From Paracoccaceae bacterium (lineage in GTDB: Bacteria; Pseudomonadota; Alphaproteobacteria; Rhodobacterales; Rhodobacteraceae): DNA of 7,342 nt. Positions 1 through 5,770 of this stretch are shown here, in pieces (the first letter of the stretch is position 1; every line of letters starts with the position of its first letter). The stretch spans positions 1-7,342 of the forward strand of contig SKMM01000304.1 in the NCBI GenBank assembly GCA_007121055.1, read 5' to 3'. The notes under the pieces were generated by a model. The model was not told the DNA's origin. It did not search any database and was given only the letters and a program-made list of their open reading frames with translations. The position numbers and the translations under genes are program-made.

Positions 1-116
1 AACTGCGCCTGGGTGTGCTCGTCCGGCGTGGCGGTCCCTTTGGGCTCCTCGCCCTTCAGCCGGGCGATCCGCTCGCCGAGCTGCCGCAGCCGCTCCCGCT
101 CGCTGATGTCACCCAT
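1..116 (-). CDS. atpI: ATP synthase subunit I (AtpI), N-terminal fragment
   Basis: This is the 5' end of a minus-strand gene that runs off the left edge; 38 codons are visible. The protein begins MGDISERERLRQLGERIARL, a charged amphipathic stretch, and then reaches a segment ending DEHTQAQ. Alphaproteobacterial AtpI proteins (about 100 residues) have this layout: a charged N-terminal helix of about 35-40 residues, then a short motif resembling EHTQAQ just before the first of two membrane helices. AtpI is a small inner-membrane protein encoded at the head of the F0 gene cluster and is thought to help c-ring assembly or Mg2+ supply. The membrane part lies outside the window, so the call rests on the N-terminal pattern only. 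The ATG at 116-114 has only a weak upstream GGGG as ribosome binding site; an in-frame TTG at 122-120 is an unlikely alternative. If correct, atpB, atpE and the b-subunit genes should lie to the left. Confidence 0.62.
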   Translation of the reverse strand, partial: MGDISERERLRQLGERIARLKGEEPKGTATPDEHTQAQ

Positions 117-200
117 GACCAACCCCGGACAGTCGCCGCGGACCGTAGTGAGGGGGTGGCGGGGAGTCAAGCCGCGCGCGGCTTAGGGGAGGCGTGCGCA

Positions 201-226
201 AGTTATTGACCAAATTACATATTCTC
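201..226. promoter_or_regulatory. AT-rich island upstream of atpI, possible promoter region
   Basis: Nineteen of these 26 bases are A or T, in surroundings that are about 70% G+C. The island lies about 85 bases upstream of the atpI start on the minus strand and about 125 bases upstream of the plus-strand regulator. Such an island is a likely place for promoter melting or an UP-type element for the atp operon. I could not fit a convincing -35/-10 pair on either strand, so the role is inference. Confidence 0.3.
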
Positions 227-283
227 GGAGGGTGCGACTCCGGGTGCGCTGCGCTGCGGCATCGGTGGGCGTGAAAGGCATAT

Positions 284-299
284 TCAACCCTCCGGTTGA
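284..299. promoter_or_regulatory. Inverted repeat, candidate operator of the ArsR-type regulator
   Basis: A perfect inverted repeat, TCAACC-CTCC-GGTTGA, lies 52 bases upstream of the chosen GTG of the arsR-like gene. Its core CAACC-N4-GGTTG (285-298) recurs at 1438-1451, in front of the neighbouring divergent genes. Winged-helix dimers of the ArsR family bind such short palindromes at or near the -35/-10 region. The right arm overlaps a putative -35 box (TTGACC, 296-301), the position expected of a self-repressing operator. Sequence and position are seen; binding by this protein is inferred. Confidence 0.5.
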
Positions 300-324
300 C
301 CGATGCGCGAGGACGGCCTAGGCG
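296..324 (+). promoter_or_regulatory. Candidate promoter of the arsR-like gene
   Basis: TTGACC at 296-301 matches the -35 consensus in its first five bases. A 17-base spacer leads to TAGGCG at 319-324, a poor -10 box. Transcription would start near 331, which leaves a leader of about 20 bases before the GTG at 352 that still includes the AGGA ribosome binding site. Weak -10 boxes with a strong TTG are usual in GC-rich alphaproteobacteria. The -35 overlaps the palindrome at 284-299. Confidence 0.35.
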
Positions 325-351
325 AGGCGGGGCGTGGGGCAGGATGGGCCG

Positions 352-804
352 GTGACCGAGCGGCTGGACAGGATATTCGCGGCGCTGGCCGATCCGACGC
401 GGCGGGCCATCCTGGCCATGCTGCTGGAGGACGACATGGCGGTGACCGACGTGGCCGCCCCGCTGCCGATCTCGCTGGCCGCGGTGTCCAAGCATCTGGG
501 GGTGCTGGCCTCGGCGGGACTGATCAGCCGGGACCGGCGCGGCCGGGTGATCTGGTGCCGTCTGGAACCCGACGCCCTGCGCGAGGCTGCGGTCTGGATG
601 CAGGCCTTCGGGCAGGTGGAGCCGCTGGAGTTGGACGCCTTCGAGCGTTTCGTGGCCGCCGAACTGGAGGCGGCGCGGGCCGCGCTGGAGGCCGAGGCGG
701 CCGCGGAGGACGCCGGCGCCCGGGAGCCTGCCGGGGGTGGTCCGCCCGACGGCGGGTCCGTGGGGCCTGCCCCCGGGCGTACCAACCCCGGAGAGCAGGC
801 GTGA
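352..804 (+). CDS. ArsR-family winged helix-turn-helix transcriptional regulator
   Basis: A predicted 150-residue cytoplasmic DNA-binding protein. The start MTERLDRIFAALADPTRRAI is the classic first helix of ArsR-family regulators (ALADPTRRAIL at residues 10-21). The recognition helix is about residues 41-58 (SLAAVSKHLGVLASAGLI), followed by the wing RDRRGRVIWCRLEP (60-73). The metal-binding ELCVCDL motif is absent and Cys69 is the only cysteine, so arsenic or heavy-metal sensing is unlikely. The protein belongs with the subgroup often paired with an SRPBCC/AHSA1 gene, but no such partner is visible here. Residues from about 115 to 150 form a low-complexity Ala/Gly/Pro tail. GTG 352 was chosen because AGGA (342-345) sits before it and the family motif starts right after; GTG 334 would add six residues. 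The gene ends 5 bases from the convergent FMN reductase. Its ligand is unknown. Confidence 0.88.
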   Translation: MTERLDRIFAALADPTRRAILAMLLEDDMAVTDVAAPLPISLAAVSKHLGVLASAGLISRDRRGRVIWCRLEPDALREAAVWMQAFGQVEPLELDAFERFVAAELEAARAALEAEAAAEDAGAREPAGGGPPDGGSVGPAPGRTNPGEQA

Positions 805-809
805 CGGGC

Positions 810-1382
810 TCAGGCGGCGGCGCGGCCGGCCTCGGCGCGGCGGCGCAGGGCCTCGGTGCGGAGGTTCGCCATCAGCGCGTCCACCAGCTTGACGGTGGCA
901 TCGTCCTTCGGCCGGCCCTCGGCGTCGAAGGCCTGCGAGGAGTTGGCGACCAGAACCTCGGGCCCCGGCAGCACCACCGGCTGGAAGGCATTGAGGCACA
1001 GCCGCAGCGCGTATTGCGACCGCTCGCCGCCCGCGCGCCCGGCGGCGGCGGACATGATCGCCACCGGCTTGCCGGCCCAGACGGCGGGCTTCACGCGGCT
1101 GAGCCAGTCGAAGGCGTTCTTGATCACACCCGACACGCCCTTGTTGTATTCCGGGCAGGCGATGATGACCGCATCGGCCTCGCGGATCTGCGCGGCCAGC
1201 CGCTCCACCGCCTCCGGAATGCCTTCGGCCTCTTCCAAATCGCCGTCATAAAGCGGCAGGCGCAGGTCGCCCTCTGTGAAGCGGGAGGCGCCGAAGCGTT
1301 CCGCAGCATAGCGCATCAGGATGCGGTTGGTGGACCCGGCACGCAGCGCGCCGCACAGGCCGGTCAGGGTGAGGTCGGACAT
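810..1382 (-). CDS. NAD(P)H-dependent FMN reductase family oxidoreductase
   Basis: A complete 190-residue soluble flavodoxin-fold protein of the NADPH-dependent FMN reductase family, which includes ChrR/YieF quinone reductases, azoreductases and ArsH relatives. These enzymes bind FMN as dimers or tetramers and pass two electrons from NAD(P)H to quinones, flavins, azo dyes or metal oxyanions. The FMN phosphate-binding loop is GALRAGSTNR (11-20). The isoalloxazine-contacting motif is CPEYNKGVSGVIKNAFDW (76-93). A loop SAAAGRAGGERSQYALR (111-127) matches the family's third conserved stretch. Length is usual for the family. The ATG at 1382-1380 has a strong AGGAGG ribosome binding site five bases upstream. 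The tail from about 176 is Arg/Ala-rich. The gene converges on the ArsR-type gene and diverges from the ThDP enzyme, with the shared palindrome in the divergent gap. The substrate cannot be told from sequence. Confidence 0.9.
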   Translation of the reverse strand: MSDLTLTGLCGALRAGSTNRILMRYAAERFGASRFTEGDLRLPLYDGDLEEAEGIPEAVERLAAQIREADAVIIACPEYNKGVSGVIKNAFDWLSRVKPAVWAGKPVAIMSAAAGRAGGERSQYALRLCLNAFQPVVLPGPEVLVANSSQAFDAEGRPKDDATVKLVDALMANLRTEALRRRAEAGRAAA

Positions 1383-1412
1383 CGGGCCCTCCTGTCATTC
1401 ACATCTTGCCCT

Positions 1413-1440
1413 GACATAGCGAGGCAAAGCGCCGCGCCAA
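1413..1440 (-). promoter_or_regulatory. Candidate promoter of the FMN reductase gene
   Basis: Reading on the minus strand, TTGGCG (1440-1435) is followed after 16 bases by TATGTC (1418-1413). Transcription would begin near 1406, giving a leader of about 24 bases that carries the AGGAGG ribosome binding site. The TTG of the -35 is part of the palindrome arm at 1438-1442, so a bound repressor would cover it. The match is moderate and unproven. Confidence 0.35.
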
Positions 1441-1451
1441 CCCGTGGGTTG
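1438..1451. promoter_or_regulatory. Second CAACC-N4-GGTTG palindrome, candidate operator in the divergent gap
   Basis: CAACC-CGTG-GGTTG has the same half-sites and the same 4-base spacing as the repeat upstream of the arsR-like gene; the pairing can also be read as six bases with a 2-base spacer. It lies 56 bases before the FMN reductase start and 51 bases before the ThDP enzyme start. GGTTG on either strand provides the TTG of a possible -35: TTGGCG toward the reductase and TTGCAG (1449-1454) toward the ThDP enzyme. The second has only a poor -10 (CAGGTT, 1472-1477). Scanning every CAACC on the plus strand by eye, I found no third copy in the window. Confidence 0.5.
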
Positions 1452-1502
1452 CAGCGGCGGGGGCGCTGCCGCAGGTTGCCGGCCATGGAGAAGGGGAAAA
1501 AC

Positions 1503-3155
1503 ATGCGCCACGGCGGACGAATCCTGGCCGATCAGCTGGCCATTCAGGGGGTGGAGCGGGTGTTCTCGGTCCCGGGCGAGAGTTTTCTGGCGGCGCTGGA
1601 CGGGCTGCTGGATGCGGGCATCGACAATGTGGTGTGCCGGCATGAGGGCGGGGCTGCGATGATGGCCGAAGCGACGGCCAAGCTGTCCGGCCGGCCGGGG
1701 GTGGCCTTCGTGACGCGCGGGCCGGGGGCGACCAATGCGAGTGCCGGTGTCCATGTCGCGCGACAGGATTCCACGCCCATGGTGCTGTTCGTGGGGCAGA
1801 TCGAGCGCGGGCACCGCGACCGCGAGGCGTTCCAGGAGGTGGATTACCGCGCCTTCTTCGCACCCCTGGCCAAATGGGTGGCCGAGATCGACCAGACCGA
1901 GCGCATCCCCGAATATGTCAGCCGGGCCTTCCATGTGGCGATGTCCGGGCGGCCGGGCCCGGTGGTGCTGGCGCTGCCCGAGGACATGCTGTCGGCGCAG
2001 GCGGATGTGCCGGACATTCCGGCGGTGGCGCCCAAGCCGCCTGCGGTGTGCAGCGACCAGATCGACGCGGTGCTGGAAGCGCTGTGCAAGGCCGAGCGGC
2101 CGCTGGTGGTGGCGGGCGGCTCGGTCTGGTCGGTGGTGACCGCCCGGCAGCTGGCGGCGTTCGCCGAGGCGTTCGACCTGCCGGTGGCGGTGACGTTCCG
2201 CCGCCACGACCGGATCGACAACCGGCATCCCCATTACGCAGGGATGCTGGGGGTGGGGATGAATCCGAAGCTCGCGCAGCGGCTGCGCGAGGCCGACTGC
2301 CTGCTGATCCTCGGCGCGCGGATGGGGGATACGGCGACGAACGGCTACACGCTGGTGGACCCGGCCGCCCCCGGCAAGACCATCATCCACGTCCATGCCG
2401 ACCCGGGCGAACTGGGGCGGGTCTGGCGCCCCGACGTGGGTCTGGCCTGCCCCGCCGTGGACGCGATCGCCCTGCTGGCGGGCCGCACGCCCCCCGCGCA
2501 TCCCGACTGGTCCGGCTGGACCCGCGCCGCGCGGGCCGATCAGGAGGCCTGGATGCAACCCAAGGAAAGCCCCGGCGCGGTCAAGCTGGAACAGGTCATC
2601 GCCTGGCTGTCCGAGACCCTCCCCGAGGACGCCATCGTCACCAACGGGGCGGGCAACTACGCGGCTTGGCTGCACCGCTACCTGCATGCGCGCGGCTTTC
2701 CGGGGCATCTGGCGCCGACCTCGGGCTCCATGGGGTACGGCCTGCCGGCGGCGGTGGCGGCGTCGCTGTCCTGTCCGGGGCGCGAGGTGGTGGCCTTCGC
2801 CGGCGACGGCTGTTTCCAGATGACGCTCAACGAGATGGCCACGGCGGCGGGCCGCGGCCTGACCCCCACCGTGATCGTCTGCAACAACGGGCAGTACGGG
2901 ACGATCCGGATGCACCAGGAACGCACCTATCCCGGGCGCGTCAGCGGCACGGCGCTGCACAACCCCGATTTCGTGGCGCTGGCGCAGGCCTATGGCGGGC
3001 ATGGGGAGCGGGTCACCCGGACCGAGGAGTTTCCCGACGCCTATGCGCGGGCGCGGGCCTCGGGGCGGCTGGCGGTCATCGAGCTGGTGCTGGATGCCGA
3101 GGCGCTGGCGCCGGGCCAGACCCTGACCGAGGCGCGGGCCACCGCCCCGGCCTGA
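1503..3155 (+). CDS. Thiamine diphosphate-dependent enzyme, acetolactate synthase-like
   Basis: A complete 550-residue protein of the ThDP superfamily that holds acetolactate synthase, pyruvate oxidase and 2-oxoacid decarboxylases. Three domains can be read: the N-terminal Pyr domain with catalytic Glu48 in CRHEGGAAMMAEA (45-57), a central Rossmann-like domain (about 190-335), and the C-terminal PP domain. The ThDP/Mg signature is GDG (434-436) followed after 24 residues by NN (461-462). These enzymes cleave or form C-C bonds next to a keto group. The substrate is not identified. Around 380-390 the sequence reads TNGAGNYAAWL, not the GQHQMW-type stretch usual in biosynthetic acetolactate synthase, so an ilvB assignment is not justified. 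ATG 1503 is preferred because GGAGAAGGGG lies just upstream; ATG 1485 would add MEKGKN but has no clear ribosome binding site. The gene diverges from the FMN reductase and precedes the sulfate-activation gene by 146 bases. Confidence 0.85.
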   Translation: MRHGGRILADQLAIQGVERVFSVPGESFLAALDGLLDAGIDNVVCRHEGGAAMMAEATAKLSGRPGVAFVTRGPGATNASAGVHVARQDSTPMVLFVGQIERGHRDREAFQEVDYRAFFAPLAKWVAEIDQTERIPEYVSRAFHVAMSGRPGPVVLALPEDMLSAQADVPDIPAVAPKPPAVCSDQIDAVLEALCKAERPLVVAGGSVWSVVTARQLAAFAEAFDLPVAVTFRRHDRIDNRHPHYAGMLGVGMNPKLAQRLREADCLLILGARMGDTATNGYTLVDPAAPGKTIIHVHADPGELGRVWRPDVGLACPAVDAIALLAGRTPPAHPDWSGWTRAARADQEAWMQPKESPGAVKLEQVIAWLSETLPEDAIVTNGAGNYAAWLHRYLHARGFPGHLAPTSGSMGYGLPAAVAASLSCPGREVVAFAGDGCFQMTLNEMATAAGRGLTPTVIVCNNGQYGTIRMHQERTYPGRVSGTALHNPDFVALAQAYGGHGERVTRTEEFPDAYARARASGRLAVIELVLDAEALAPGQTLTEARATAPA

Positions 3156-3160
3156 CGCGC

Positions 3161-3195
3161 GGCCCAATGCAGGGCCTGTGGCGGGACTGCGCCAC
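3161..3195 (+). terminator. Two tandem hairpins after the ThDP gene, possible weak terminator
   Basis: Five bases past the stop codon there is GGCCC-AATGCA-GGGCC (3161-3176). Immediately after it comes GTGGCG-GGACTG-CGCCAC (3178-3195), a perfect six-pair stem with a six-base loop. No T-run follows, so this is not a standard intrinsic terminator. In GC-rich bacteria such stems often sit at 3' ends and may stabilise the mRNA or pause polymerase. The remaining gap to 3301 shows nothing else I can support. Confidence 0.3.
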
Positions 3196-3301
3196 CGCCG
3201 GGCGCAGCCCCACCGGCCGGGTTGCGGTGCCGCGGGCTTGGGCGTAGGGCCGCCGGGCGCGTCCCGTGGCGACGTGCCAGCCCCGAAGGACCTGTCCTGC
3301 C

Positions 3302-5014
3302 ATGCCCCTGAGCGTTCCAAACACCGCCCCGATCCCGGAGCTTTATGTCTCCTACGACAGTGCGCAGAAGCTGCGGCTGGAGGCGGGCGACCTGCCCTCC
3401 TGGGACCTCACGCAGCGCCAGATCTGCGATCTGGAACTGCTTATGAACGGAGGGTTTTTCCCGCTCAAGGGCTTCATGACCGAGGCCGACTATGACGGCG
3501 TGGTCGAGACGATGCGGATGGCCGACGGCACGCTCTGGCCGATCCCGGTGACGCTGGACGTCTCGGAGGCCTTCGCGGCCGGGGTGGAGCCAGGCCAGGA
3601 CATCGCGCTGCGCGACCCCGAGGGCGTGATCCTCGCCATCCTGTCGGTGACCGACAAGTGGACCCCGGACAAGGCGCGCGAGGCGGAGGCCGTGTTCAGC
3701 GCTGACGACCTGGCGCACCCGGCGGTCAACTACCTGCACTCCACCGCCGGACAGGTCTATCTGGGCGGGCCGATCACCGGCCTGCAGCCGCCCGTGCATT
3801 ACGACTTCCGCGCCCGCCGCGACACGCCCAACGAACTGCGCGCCTTTTTCCGCAAGATGGGCTGGCGCCGGATCGTGGCCTTCCAGACCCGCAACCCCCT
3901 GCACCGCGCGCATCAGGAACTGACCTTCCGCGCCGCGCGCGAGGCGCAGGCCAACCTGCTGATCCACCCCGTCGTCGGCATGACCAAACCCGGCGACGTG
4001 GACCATTTCACCCGCGTGCGCTGCTACGAGGCGGTGCTGGACAAGTACCCTGCCGCCACCACCCACCTGTCGCTCCTCAACCTCGCCATGCGCATGGCCG
4101 GCCCGCGCGAGGCGCTCTGGCACGGCATCATCCGGCGCAACCACGGCTGCACCCACATGATCGTGGGCCGCGACCACGCCGGGCCGGGCAAGAACAGCGC
4201 GGGCACGGACTTCTATGGCCCCTACGACGCGCAGGAGCTGTTCCGTGCACACCAAGCCGAGATCGGCATCGAGATGCTCGACTTCCGCCAGATGGTCTAT
4301 GTGCAGGAGCGCGCGCAGTACGAGCCCCGCGACGAGGTCGAGGAGGGCGCCACCATCCTCGACATCTCCGGCACCGAATTGCGCCGTCGGCTGCGCGAGG
4401 GAATCGAGATCCCCGACTGGTTCTCCTTTCCGGAAGTCGTGGCCGAGCTGCGCCGCACCTCGCCTGCCCGCCACAAGCAGGGCTTCACCGTCTTCTTCAC
4501 CGGCCTGTCGGGGTCGGGCAAATCCACCATCGCCAACGCGCTGATGGTCAAGCTGATGGAGATGGGCGGGCGGCCGGTGACGCTGCTCGACGGGGACGTC
4601 GTGCGCAAGCACCTGTCCTCCGAGCTCGGCTTCTCCAAGGCCCACCGCGACATCAACATCCGCCGCATCGGCTTCGTCGCCTCCGAGATCACCAAGAACG
4701 GCGGCATCGCGCTGTGTGCCCCCATCGCCCCCTACGCCGCCACCCGCCGCGCCGTGCGCGAGATGATCGAGGCCCATGGCGCCTTCGTGGAGGTGCATGT
4801 GGCCACGAGCCTCGAGGAATGCGAACGCCGCGACCGCAAGGGCCTCTACAAGCTCGCCCGCGAGGGCAAGATCAAGGAGTTCACCGGCATCTCGGACCCC
4901 TACGAGGCGCCCGCCGACCCCGAGCTGCGCGTCTCCACCGAAGGCCTTGATGTCGACTACTGCGCCCAGCAGGTGCTCTTGAAGCTCGAAAGCATGGGGC
5001 TGATTTCCGGCTGA
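3302..5014 (+). CDS. Bifunctional sulfate adenylyltransferase / adenylylsulfate kinase
   Basis: A complete 570-residue fusion that activates sulfate in the cytoplasm: ATP + sulfate gives APS, then APS + ATP gives PAPS for cysteine synthesis or sulfonation. Residues to about 165 form the PUA-like domain. The ATP sulfurylase catalytic domain (about 170-390) carries QTRNPLHRAH (195-204; the QxRNPxHxxH nucleotide-binding motif) and GRDHAGPG (289-296). The C-terminal APS kinase (about 395-570) has an intact P-loop GLSGSGKS (401-408), DGD (430-432), FSKAHRDINIRRIG, and the lid segment KGLYKLAREGKIKEFTGI. The intact P-loop argues that the kinase is active, unlike the degenerate allosteric domain of fungal enzymes. 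The serine that is phosphorylated in E. coli CysC is Ala476 here (CAPIAPY). This is the homo-oligomeric enzyme, not CysD/CysN. ATG 3302 follows AAGGA (3286-3290) at a rather long 11-base spacing. Confidence 0.96.
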   Translation: MPLSVPNTAPIPELYVSYDSAQKLRLEAGDLPSWDLTQRQICDLELLMNGGFFPLKGFMTEADYDGVVETMRMADGTLWPIPVTLDVSEAFAAGVEPGQDIALRDPEGVILAILSVTDKWTPDKAREAEAVFSADDLAHPAVNYLHSTAGQVYLGGPITGLQPPVHYDFRARRDTPNELRAFFRKMGWRRIVAFQTRNPLHRAHQELTFRAAREAQANLLIHPVVGMTKPGDVDHFTRVRCYEAVLDKYPAATTHLSLLNLAMRMAGPREALWHGIIRRNHGCTHMIVGRDHAGPGKNSAGTDFYGPYDAQELFRAHQAEIGIEMLDFRQMVYVQERAQYEPRDEVEEGATILDISGTELRRRLREGIEIPDWFSFPEVVAELRRTSPARHKQGFTVFFTGLSGSGKSTIANALMVKLMEMGGRPVTLLDGDVVRKHLSSELGFSKAHRDINIRRIGFVASEITKNGGIALCAPIAPYAATRRAVREMIEAHGAFVEVHVATSLEECERRDRKGLYKLAREGKIKEFTGISDPYEAPADPELRVSTEGLDVDYCAQQVLLKLESMGLISG

Positions 5015-5020
5015 TCCGGG

Positions 5021-5034
5021 CCCGGGTGGCCGGG
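5021..5034 (+). terminator. Small GC hairpin after the sulfate-activation gene
   Basis: CCCGG-GTGG-CCGGG lies six bases after the stop codon; overlapping alternatives such as CCGGGCCCGG (5017-5026) are also possible. There is no T-tract, so this is only a weak candidate for a transcript end. A candidate new promoter follows at 5063. Confidence 0.25.
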
Positions 5035-5062
5035 CGGGAGTCGCCTGCCAGCGCGCCCCCGC

Positions 5063-5091
5063 TTGCCGCGCCGCGGCCAAGCGCATAGCTT
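5063..5091 (+). promoter_or_regulatory. Candidate promoter of the DUF883-family gene
   Basis: TTGCCG (5063-5068) and TAGCTT (5086-5091) are separated by exactly 17 bases. This is one of the better -35/-10 pairs in the window, placed about 40 bases before the ATG at 5134. It suggests that the small membrane-protein gene is transcribed separately from the sulfate-activation gene. The CTTG at 5062-5065 could also suit an alternative heat-shock sigma factor, but that is speculation. Confidence 0.35.
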
Positions 5092-5133
5092 CACGTCTGC
5101 CGGCACTGAATGCCCGCAGATTAGGAGGCGCCC

Positions 5134-5481
5134 ATGGCCGCGAAGGACGACGCCAGGAACGGCTCGAAATCCGGCGAAGGGGAGCCGCCCACCGTCGAGG
5201 ATCTCAACCGCCAGCTCGAAGCGCTGCGCGACGACGTGGCGGCGATCGCCGAGACGCTCAAGGCGCTGGGGCTCGCCCAGGGCAAGGCCGCGGCCGACGG
5301 CGTGCGCGGCAAGGCCGAGGAGGCCCGCGCCGCCGGCGAGGCACAGGCCGAGGCGCTGCGCCGCAGCCTCGAGGCGATCCTCGCCGAGGCCGACACCGCC
5401 GCCCGCCAGAAGCCCGTCACCGCCATGGGCATCGCCGCGGGCTTCGGTTTCCTCATCGGCCTGCTCCTGGCCCGCCGCTGA
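5134..5481 (+). CDS. DUF883 / ElaB-YqjD-like membrane-anchored protein
   Basis: A complete 115-residue protein with a hydrophilic N-terminal part and a single C-terminal membrane anchor. Residues 20-93 are Ala/Glu/Arg-rich and look like continuous helix, probably coiled coil (DLNRQLEALRDDVAAIAETL and onward). Residues 94-112 form the anchor, KPVTAMGIAAGFGFLIGLL, with the glycine-zipper spacing and final Arg-Arg typical of DUF883 proteins. In E. coli the relatives ElaB and YqjD are inner-membrane proteins of stationary phase, and YqjD has been reported to bind ribosomes. Function here is inferred from that family only. Length is typical. The ATG has an excellent AGGAGG (5123-5128) five bases upstream. 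A YqjE-like gene follows on the same strand after 289 bases, recalling the yqjD-yqjE order in enterobacteria. Confidence 0.85.
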   Translation: MAAKDDARNGSKSGEGEPPTVEDLNRQLEALRDDVAAIAETLKALGLAQGKAAADGVRGKAEEARAAGEAQAEALRRSLEAILAEADTAARQKPVTAMGIAAGFGFLIGLLLARR

Positions 5482-5770
5482 GGCCAACGCGCCGGCGGCC
5501 CGCACCGGACCCGCGACGGCCCGGACCAGGATCCACGCCGTCGCGCGACCGCCAACCTGTCCCATGGCCCTCGGGCGCGCAGGAACACAGCACGGACCAG
5601 CCGCCCAGGCGCGATCCCGCGCGCCCCGGTGGCGCCGCGCGGCCCCGAGACCCCCTCGGCGCATTGCATGGGGCCGCGGCTGCGGGCATGCTCGCCCGGG
5701 ATCACAGCGTCGGTGCCCGTCGGCGTTGCCTGGCGGGGCGCGGACGGATCGCAGGGCAGGGGAGCAGGCC
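5482..5770. other. 289-base gap between the two small membrane-protein genes
   Basis: I see no convincing gene here. Several frames stay open because the DNA is GC-rich, but the translations are Arg/Pro/Ala-rich, have no ribosome binding site and match no family. One perfect inverted repeat, GGCGCG-ATCCCG-CGCGCC (5608-5625), could form a hairpin. No clear promoter pair was found for the downstream gene, though one must lie here if it is not co-transcribed. Confidence 0.5.

Noticed and set aside
733..790. GC-rich hairpins such as CCGCC-CGAC-GGCGG near the 3' end of the arsR-like gene as a bidirectional terminator
   Set aside because: They lie inside the coding sequence, have no T-run on either side, and are expected by chance in Gly/Pro-rich coding DNA.
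303..1502. The reading frame of the ThDP enzyme stays open for 1.2 kb upstream of its start
   Set aside because: That stretch overlaps two well-supported genes in other frames, translates to Gly/Arg/Ala-rich text without family motifs, and the real start has a good ribosome binding site at 1503.
1503..3155. Naming the ThDP enzyme ilvB, or xsc because of the sulfur neighbour
   Set aside because: The acetolactate synthase-specific stretch is not present, no ilvN small subunit follows, and no phosphotransacetylase or sulfonate gene is near. Only the superfamily is supported.
1395..3320. Long open frame (641 codons) antisense to the ThDP gene
   Set aside because: Its product is rich in Arg, Pro, His and Gly with no recognisable domain. 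Such antisense frames arise because stop codons are rare in GC-rich DNA.
3041..5086. Long open frame (681 codons) antisense to the sulfate-activation gene
   Set aside because: It mirrors the codon pattern of a fully recognised enzyme on the other strand and has no domain of its own.
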